A stretch of 55,536 bases of DNA from Verrucomicrobiota bacterium (GTDB lineage Bacteria; Verrucomicrobiota; Verrucomicrobiia; Verrucomicrobiales; Akkermansiaceae). The position numbers and the translations under genes were made by a program. A model generated the notes under the pieces. It made no database searches and had not been told where the DNA came from. It saw only the letters and a list, made by a program, of their open reading frames with translations. Below, in pieces: positions 51,962 through 55,536 of the stretch. Numbering within the stretch: the first letter of the stretch is position 1; every line of letters starts with the position of its first letter. The stretch spans positions 1-55,536 of the forward strand of contig JAPLUI010000303.1 of the NCBI GenBank assembly GCA_026397725.1. Reading direction: 5' to 3'.

Positions 51962-54472
51962 TTACCCTTGCTTGCGCCGACGCAGCAGGTTCAGGCCACA
52001 GAGTCCAATGCCGAACCAGCCGGCCGTGCCGGGCTCGGGGATGGTCACGCTGTAATCCTGCAACGTGACCGAGGCGCCGGACCCGTTGGCAATGAATCCA
52101 ATCACCGACCCGCCCGGCTGAAAGCTGTTGATGGCCAATACATAGGAGTCAAATGTCCCGTTGTCGTCTGGGAGAATGCTTTGCAGCAGCGTATGGTTCA
52201 GGTAAACATCCAGCGCCCCGGTGCTGCCGTTCGCGAAATTCGCCGCGAAACTGAGCTTGAACGGTGAATTCAGCCCCCCCAGATCCAGTTCTCCGCCGTT
52301 GCTCAGGTTCAGGGAATCTTTGAACGGAACGGTGTTGGTCAGCCCGGCTAGATTCACCACCGAGCCCGGGCCGCTGCTCTGCACGTTGAAGGCCTCGAAG
52401 ATATTCCCGGTGGTCGCTACGGTCGCGAGGCCAGGCAGTTCCAGCTCGCCACCGTCCGTCGCACGCAGATTGTTCGACGCGCCATTCAATTGCATCGTGT
52501 TCAAGCCGGTCATCAACACCTTCGAGTTCGCGCCGTCCGCGTAGGCATTGAAGTTGCCGAAGATGCTCCCGAGATTACTGACCGTCGCCAGCGTGTTGGC
52601 CTGCAAGGTTCCCCCGCTCTGCGCTTGAAACGTGATGCTCGCCCCGCTCATGGTCACGGTATGCAATGCACCCAAGGCCACCGTCGCGCCCGCCCCGCTC
52701 GCCTTGAAGGTCAGGCCATTGTAGATATCCCCCGGGTTCGTGATGCTCGTCACGGCAGGCAGCGACACCGTGGAGCCCACCCCCGCCTGCACCGTCGCCC
52801 CCGTGCCCGGGACCGTCGAATAACCCGTCACCAGCGGCACCGTAATGGTCGCCCCATTGACCGCGTTCAGACTGGTCGAATCGATATTCGTCAGCGTGGC
52901 CAGGTTCAGCGTGCCGCCGGTGTCGAGCTTCACCGATGACCGTTGCAGCGTCTGCGGGCTGCCCCACAGCACCGTGCCGCCGGTCACCGACACATCCAGC
53001 CGGCTCAGGTCCGCTCCCAGCCCGGGCACGTTCACCTGCGAGCCGCTGCCGACGGTCTCGAGATGCAAGGTGCGGGCCGTGTTGGCCACCGTGGTCAGCG
53101 TCGGCAACTGGACAGAGCCGCCGCTTTTCGCGCTGAGGGTTAGATCGTTGTTGGTCAGGTTGATGGAGGTCAGCGATCCCAATTGCAGGATCGAACCCGC
53201 TGCGGTCGCCTGCCAGGTCGAGGCCCGCTTGTCGGTCACGAATCCCGTTGCGGGCAGCGACAGTGTCGCTCCGTTGGTCGCGGTCAGATTGGTGGAGTCG
53301 AGGTTGGTCAGGGCTGCGGTGTTGAGCGACCCGCTGCCGTCGATGGTGATGCTGCCGGTGATCATGGTGGTGGGGCTGCCCCAGAGGACCGTACCGCCGC
53401 CCTGCACGGTCACGGCAAATTCCGTGAGGGTGGTCAAACCCGATCCCAGGTTCACTTGCGACCCCGCCCCTTTGCTCTCAATGACGAGTTTCTCAGATGA
53501 CCCGGCGAAGGCCGCGCTGACATGGCTCAGCACGGGCACCTCCAGGTGGCCGCCCGCCGTGGCGCGCAGCGTATTGGTGGCGACATTGAGATTGATGGCG
53601 GTGAGCGCCGGCAGACTTAACAGCGAGTTCGCTCCGTCGGCGTAGGCGTTGAAATTGCCGAAGATGCTCCCGCCGTTGCCCACCATCCCCAGCGAGTTCA
53701 TTTCGCTGTACCCGCCGTTAGTCGCCTGCACGGTGATCGCCGCGCCGTTCATCGTCAGCGAAGCCAGCGCATTGGCCCGGAAAATGGACGACGATCCCGT
53801 GGCCTGAAACGTCACTCCTTCAAAGATGCTGCCGGTACCGCTCAGGCCCGTCAGCGCCCCCAGTGCCAGCTCGCCCCCGTTCTGCGCTCGCGCCGTCAGA
53901 CCTCTGCCCGCCAAACCCACCGTGGTCAGCCCGCTCAGCAACAACTTGGAGCTTGCTCCATCGGCCTGAAACGTGCCCCCGGCACCGCTCGTGGTGCCAT
54001 AGGTGGTCAGCCCGGGCAGCGTCATCGATCCGCCGTTGCTCGTGAACAAACTCGTCCCGCTCATGCTCACCGGCCCGCCCACGGCGAAGACCGCTTGCTG
54101 CGCATTGATCGTCGAGGCACCGGCTGTCAGGCCATTGACCACCGACAGATTGTTCCCCGCGGTCAGGGTCAGGGTGGCAGTGGTCAGGCCCAGCGACTCA
54201 ACGGCACTGCTCCCCGCCACATTGAACGTCACGGTTTTGCCCGTGATGGTCACCTCATAGGCGTTAGCCCCGGCGTTGAGCGGCACCACCGGGTTCGTTG
54301 ACCAGTTCCCCCCCACACTCCAAGTGCCGTTCGGCCCCGTGTAATCTGCGGGCGTCGCCGCCCGAATGCCCGCCGCCCAAGCAACCCATGCCATGGGCCA
54401 AACGATCAACCTGAAAGCCGTGGAGAGGTGGCAGGATATGAAATTACTATTCTTCGGTTGCGTGGGATTCAT
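51962..54472 (-). CDS. Large repetitive PEP-CTERM surface protein
   Basis: An 836-residue secreted protein. The start at 54472 gives a signal peptide (FRLIVWPMAWVAWAAGIRAA); the longer open frame to 54718 has no pattern. The mature N-terminus holds the motif GTWSVGGNWST seen in autotransporter-associated beta-repeat proteins. The body is a Ser/Thr/Gly/Leu-rich beta-solenoid with recurrent units, for example GSIFGNFNAYADGANS twice, LWGSP three times, and many LPxLTxV turns. The C-terminus is a complete PEP-CTERM signal: VTIPEPGTAGW, a hydrophobic helix, then LLRRRKQG. Such signals are processed by exosortase in exopolysaccharide-producing bacteria. No exosortase gene is in the window. It is convergent with the methyltransferase gene. 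Confidence 0.85.
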   Translation of the reverse strand: MNPTQPKNSNFISCHLSTAFRLIVWPMAWVAWAAGIRAATPADYTGPNGTWSVGGNWSTNPVVPLNAGANAYEVTITGKTVTFNVAGSSAVESLGLTTATLTLTAGNNLSVVNGLTAGASTINAQQAVFAVGGPVSMSGTSLFTSNGGSMTLPGLTTYGTTSGAGGTFQADGASSKLLLSGLTTVGLAGRGLTARAQNGGELALGALTGLSGTGSIFEGVTFQATGSSSIFRANALASLTMNGAAITVQATNGGYSEMNSLGMVGNGGSIFGNFNAYADGANSLLSLPALTAINLNVATNTLRATAGGHLEVPVLSHVSAAFAGSSEKLVIESKGAGSQVNLGSGLTTLTEFAVTVQGGGTVLWGSPTTMITGSITIDGSGSLNTAALTNLDSTNLTATNGATLSLPATGFVTDKRASTWQATAAGSILQLGSLTSINLTNNDLTLSAKSGGSVQLPTLTTVANTARTLHLETVGSGSQVNVPGLGADLSRLDVSVTGGTVLWGSPQTLQRSSVKLDTGGTLNLATLTNIDSTSLNAVNGATITVPLVTGYSTVPGTGATVQAGVGSTVSLPAVTSITNPGDIYNGLTFKASGAGATVALGALHTVTMSGASITFQAQSGGTLQANTLATVSNLGSIFGNFNAYADGANSKVLMTGLNTMQLNGASNNLRATDGGELELPGLATVATTGNIFEAFNVQSSGPGSVVNLAGLTNTVPFKDSLNLSNGGELDLGGLNSPFKLSFAANFANGSTGALDVYLNHTLLQSILPDDNGTFDSYVLAINSFQPGGSVIGFIANGSGASVTLQDYSVTIPEPGTAGWFGIGLCGLNLLRRRKQG

Positions 54473-55000
54473 GTGGTCAATCGGGGTTGTGTTGTTAGCA
54501 AATTGCTTTTGGGAGCGGCGCACCTGAGCAGGCCCAAGTGGCGGTCCGAGAGCTGGAGGCAGAGGTGCAAAAAACGCGGAAGACCTCGGCGCACCGAGGT
54601 AGCCGCCAGGCTCCGAACGGCGGATTTGGGCGATGGGCAGAGGTTCACAGCCGTATTCATGGGGAATGTCCGTCGCCGGGACAATAGCGTTCCGCCTCGC
54701 CTTGCCAAGGATTTCCATGCATTTTCTTGGCAGCGGTTCATGCGGGGGGGATGGAACCGATCATGGATCGCGGATAGAAGATTGCGGTTGACGGCGCGGG
54801 CGCTGTCGCAATCACTCATCTCTACCACGTGCGGGCGCTCATCGTGGGCGTGCCGCTGCTGACGAGGGACGCGGGGACCGGGAAATTCAAGCTGACCATC
54901 GACGTGATGAAGGCGACAACCCCCGCCTTGATCTGGAGACCACGATTCCAAGCGTCCTGACTGCCCGTCCTGGCAAGCTTCCTGAGACGATTGCCATGCA
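54473..55000. other. Upstream region of the PEP-CTERM gene, decayed or non-coding
   Basis: About 500 bases without a convincing complete gene. The minus-strand promoter of the PEP-CTERM gene should be here. A forward frame around 54800-54955 contains VGVPLLTRDA, a weak match to the conserved end of VapC-type PIN domains, and may be part of the relic described next. Confidence 0.35.
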
Positions 55001-55141
55001 ATGGATTTCCTGCTGACTCGGAACTGCACGCACATCATTAACGGCGCACACGAGAAAGCGCTCCGGCGCGTCTGCTGGGCATACGGCCACGAGCTTCCGG
55101 CCATTGTCACGCCAAATGAACTCATGCCCCCAGAACCATGA
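55001..55141 (+). pseudogene. C-terminal fragment of a PIN-domain (VapC-like) protein
   Basis: A 46-codon frame starting at the ATG at 55001 reads MDFLLTRNCTHIINGAHEK, then RRVCWAYGHELPAIVTPNELM. It matches the last part of a PIN-domain family with consensus like D[YF]LLTWNC.HIAN...I...C...G...P.ICTPEELM. The N-terminal acidic residues that bind metal are missing, so this is a relic of a toxin-antitoxin-type gene. A long minus-strand frame over the same bases is a shadow. Confidence 0.65.
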
Positions 55142-55300
55142 ATACAACCCTCCATAATCCAGTTGCACAGTTCCTGATCCCGGCGGAAAATGAGTTGGCA
55201 CTGGTTGGCATTTCAGACGAATTCGTGAATCATCCGCGCATGGGTTTGCGGGTGGCAGCAGTGCCGATGCGGTGTCATGTCTTGCTCTTGCTTGATCATT

Positions 55301-55328
55301 GAATGTTGGAAGTTGAATGTTGGAAGTT
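55301..55328 (+). repeat. 14-bp tandem duplicate
   Basis: Two adjacent copies of GAATGTTGGAAGTT. It lies between the PIN relic and repeat B2 and is a simple tandem repeat of a kind common in intergenic DNA of this type. Confidence 0.85.
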
Positions 55329-55361
55329 GAAATCTTCGGCGTGAAGCATGGTGTAGCCGCA

Positions 55362-55536
55362 GCTCTTCCGGTTGAGCCACACCGCTGTGGCCAAGTCCCG
55401 GCGCTCGCTGCGGCCCAAACATCTTCCGGGTCGTCACCAGGATTCGGCGTTCCCGTTCTCAGCATCAGAACCCGGTGGGCGGGTGTGGCACCGGGAGTAA
55501 CGTGGGCGCGATAAGGAGCCACCACATTCTTGTGGT
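55362..55536 (-). repeat. Modular repeat B, right copy (inverted, cut by window edge)
   Basis: Reverse complement of the repeat at 43574-43740, with near-identity over 55435-55536, including the hairpin at the edge of the window (CCACCACA, TTCT loop, then TGTGGT before the sequence ends). The part at 55362-55434 is a weaker match that also contains the CACCGCTGTGGCC core of repeat R1. Confidence 0.85.

Noticed and set aside
54473..54718. Longer N-terminus for the PEP-CTERM protein
   Set aside because: The extra 82 codons have no signal-like or conserved pattern, whereas the start at 54472 is followed by a proper signal peptide.
54887..55525. 212-codon minus-strand frame with a protein-like stretch (GLYSWFWGHEFIWRDNGRK)
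   Set aside because: It is exactly antisense to the PIN-domain relic and runs through the repeat; the plus-strand reading matches a known family and the minus-strand one does not.
1..55536. tRNA, rRNA, riboswitch or origin features
   Set aside because: Scanning the intergenic regions gave no cloverleaf, rRNA segment, recognised riboswitch core or clustered DnaA boxes that I could support.

Overview
The window looks like a chromosomal segment of a Verrucomicrobiota bacterium, probably in or near Verrucomicrobiales (Luteolibacter/Haloferula type). This is inferred from gene content and style: a GC-rich genome, many large secreted multi-domain proteins, a PEP-CTERM sorting signal, sialate O-acetylesterase-like SGNH enzymes in several copies, a sufC-sufB-sufD order, short AT-rich leaders with few clear Shine-Dalgarno sites, and palindromic intergenic repeats of a kind I associate with this phylum. 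No rRNA or other taxonomic marker is present, so placement is tentative.

Region 1 (1-36.7 kb) is one co-oriented glycan-degradation block. In order: a 5'-truncated secreted protein; a coiled-coil/transglutaminase-like protein; an alpha-glucuronidase-superfamily-like protein with a Tat-like signal; a DUF5060-type glycosidase; a GH106-like rhamnosidase; an SGNH esterase with a PA14-like insert; a sulfatase; a tandem SGNH protein; a 1618-residue M60-type metallopeptidase; a 1602-residue SGNH esterase with DUF2341 and calcium-repeat domains; a PDZ/toroid/HEAT-repeat protein; a GH2 enzyme; and a second tandem SGNH protein. Peptidase, deacetylase, sulfatase and exo-glycosidases together suggest attack on an O-acetylated, sulfated glycan or glycoprotein. 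There is no SusC/SusD pair, transporter or regulator in the block. Gene relics sit at several of its junctions: an SGNH tail, a signal-peptide stub, an unknown tail, a GH20-like relic and a Clp ATPase fragment.

Region 2 (37.9-46.9 kb) holds envelope and housekeeping genes: an unknown membrane-anchored protein, a coiled-coil protein on the minus strand, an M16 peptidase, a PDZ protein with two internal repeats, a PsbP/DcrB-like secreted protein and two small lipoproteins. A patch of modular palindromic repeats (43.35-43.9 kb) reaches into the end of the PDZ gene and is matched by an inverted copy at the right edge of the window.

Region 3 (46.9-51.8 kb) is an iron-sulfur cluster assembly operon: a Fur-superfamily regulator without the structural-zinc cysteines, sufC, sufB, a 53-residue HicB-like protein coupled to sufD by an ATGA overlap, sufD, and an isoprenylcysteine-methyltransferase-like membrane protein. 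A PerR-box-like palindrome lies just upstream of the regulator.

Region 4 (51.9-55.5 kb) holds a large repetitive PEP-CTERM protein on the minus strand, then non-coding or decayed DNA with a PIN-domain (VapC-like) relic and the inverted repeat copy.

The most unusual observations are a near-identical C-terminal domain of about 125 residues shared by secreted proteins of region 1 (a candidate sorting or anchoring signal), rearranged modules shared between the M60 and SGNH giants, the orphan HicB-like gene inside the suf operon, and tandem SGNH proteins whose second domain has lost its nucleophile block.
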